This document shows positions 63,043 to 64,000 of a stretch of DNA of 64,000 bases, in pieces. Under the pieces are notes generated by a model. The model saw only the letters and a list, made by a program, of their open reading frames with translations. It was not told the DNA's origin and ran no database searches. Position 1 is the stretch's first letter, and the number at the start of each line of letters is the position of its first letter. This stretch comes from Liriodendron chinense (Eukaryota; Streptophyta; Magnoliopsida; Magnoliales; Magnoliaceae): NCBI GenBank assembly GCA_003013855.2, contig ML058587.1, forward strand, positions 1-64,000. Direction: 5' to 3'. The position numbers and the translations under genes are program-made.

Positions 63043-64000
63043 TGCCTCAAGTGCAAGGCTGCGATGTAGTAATAATTCAGTAGAGACCGAGATCGCGGAT
63101 CATCCAGGAATTCACAAAATTTCTTCAAATAACTTTAATTGAAATTGAATCAAAGTAACTAATCTGGAATTTGAATAGAGATGAGCAATCTGTAAACTTA
63201 AAGGTGAGTTTAACAATCTAAAAGGAACACTAGAGTGCCGAGGATCCACTTATAGCTATCCTTGATGTATAATTCATATAGGTTCTCAACTACACAATTA
63301 GAATTGGAATTCAATCCTATCTAGCCGGATTATAGAGCAGTTATAGCATTAAATAGTCTAACATATGTGTTGTTCATCAACATGAGTCCCTCAATTCAAG
63401 TTAGTCATTGGGCACACTCAATTGCATCCTAGTTCTAATAGATTAAGATCACAACTATGATAAACATCAAATCCTGTCACTAGATTCAACTAACATCATA
63501 ATTTGAACTTGATTCAAATCACAAAGTTGTTCAACACATATCTCATATTTTATGAAAAAAATAGAACTTTGGTTTGAAGTTCCCATATGAAGATCCAAGC
63601 TCTAGAGCGTATTGAATTCATTTCATTGAAGCGTACAGGTCTAGATCTTACATAACAATTAAGAATCTAAGCTTAATTCTTTTAAACATCCATGAGTCAT
63701 CAAGAGATTAAAGAAAAACCGACTTAGAGCTTCATTCAAACATAAACAAACCACTATTCAACATAAAAATCTAAACTTTGAAACCTTAAAAAGGAATTAA
63801 AAGCATTTAAGATAACTACAAGCTTCACCTCTTAGCCAACCATGCTAGATCATAATATAAAAACTAATTTAAACATGAAAATTAGAGAGATTCTAATTAG
63901 AGGGAGTTGTAGAACTCTGAAATCATGTTTCTCTACCTCCCAATACTTTAGAACTCTTCTAGGATGCCTTAGGAATGAATTGGAGGTGTCCTTTTATAAC
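63043..64000. repeat. Dispersed repeat, copy 2, runs off the window
   Basis: It starts CCGCTTGCCTCAAGTGCAAG and aligns by order of phrases with 60,300-61,270, at moderate identity. Short frames here are accidental. Confidence 0.6.

Overview
This is a stretch of plant nuclear DNA with no intact host protein-coding gene. It is built almost entirely of transposable elements nested in one another. Evidence for a plant: Ty3/gypsy (Tat/Ogre type and chromovirus), Ty1/copia, L1-type LINEs with an RNase H tail, hAT, Mutator-type and PIF/Harbinger MITEs, plant mobile domain (PMD) genes, and a recognisable MIR535 hairpin. A MITE family carrying the phrase GGGCCCACCATGATGTATGT occurs many times. I associate it with magnoliids, but that is an impression, not a test.

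Region 1 (1 to about 18,710, plus strand) is the 3' part of a giant Tat/Ogre-like LTR retrotransposon. In order it holds: the end of the pre-RT exon, a candidate spliced intron (253-650), decayed reverse transcriptase, RNase H, a second archaeal-type RNase H, integrase, four hairpins with apparent compensatory changes (4584-4798), two antisense intron-bearing PMD genes (about 10,362 down to 5,329), hairpin-rich tandem repeats (12,912-14,300), a triplicated 457-bp block, a polypurine tract and an LTR with a TATA box (17,384 to about 18,709). A primer-binding-site-like sequence follows the LTR, so it may be shared with, or recombined from, a second element.

Region 2 (18,710-24,360) is a MITE cluster: one hAT MITE with a perfect 8-bp target duplication and at least six Mutator-type MITEs, one nested in another. 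Region 3 (24,360-26,000) is the likely host locus: two G-boxes, a TATA box and, about 0.9 kb downstream, the MIR535 precursor (mature strand 25,754-25,774). Region 4 (26,000-34,800) holds a Tourist-like MITE, a copia RNase H remnant, two 5'-truncated LINEs of one family and short tandem repeats.

Region 5 (34,828-46,405) is a minus-strand, gag-protease-only Ty3/gypsy element with about 980-bp LTRs. Its reading frame is interrupted by a Harbinger element (36,081-38,057). Its 5' LTR is interrupted by a nearly complete Ty1/copia element (40,650-45,854). Region 6 (46,406-51,267) is mostly unidentified sequence, with a LINE tail inside a 770-bp nearly identical tandem duplication. Region 7 (51,268-56,574) has the same gypsy family as LTR-gag-LTR-gag, fused to a 5'-truncated copia element with its 3' LTR. 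Region 8 (56,600-64,000) has a diverged 1.2-kb direct repeat, remnants of a chromodomain-bearing gypsy element split by a dispersed repeat with GACCGGTC palindromes, and a second copy of that repeat at the right edge.
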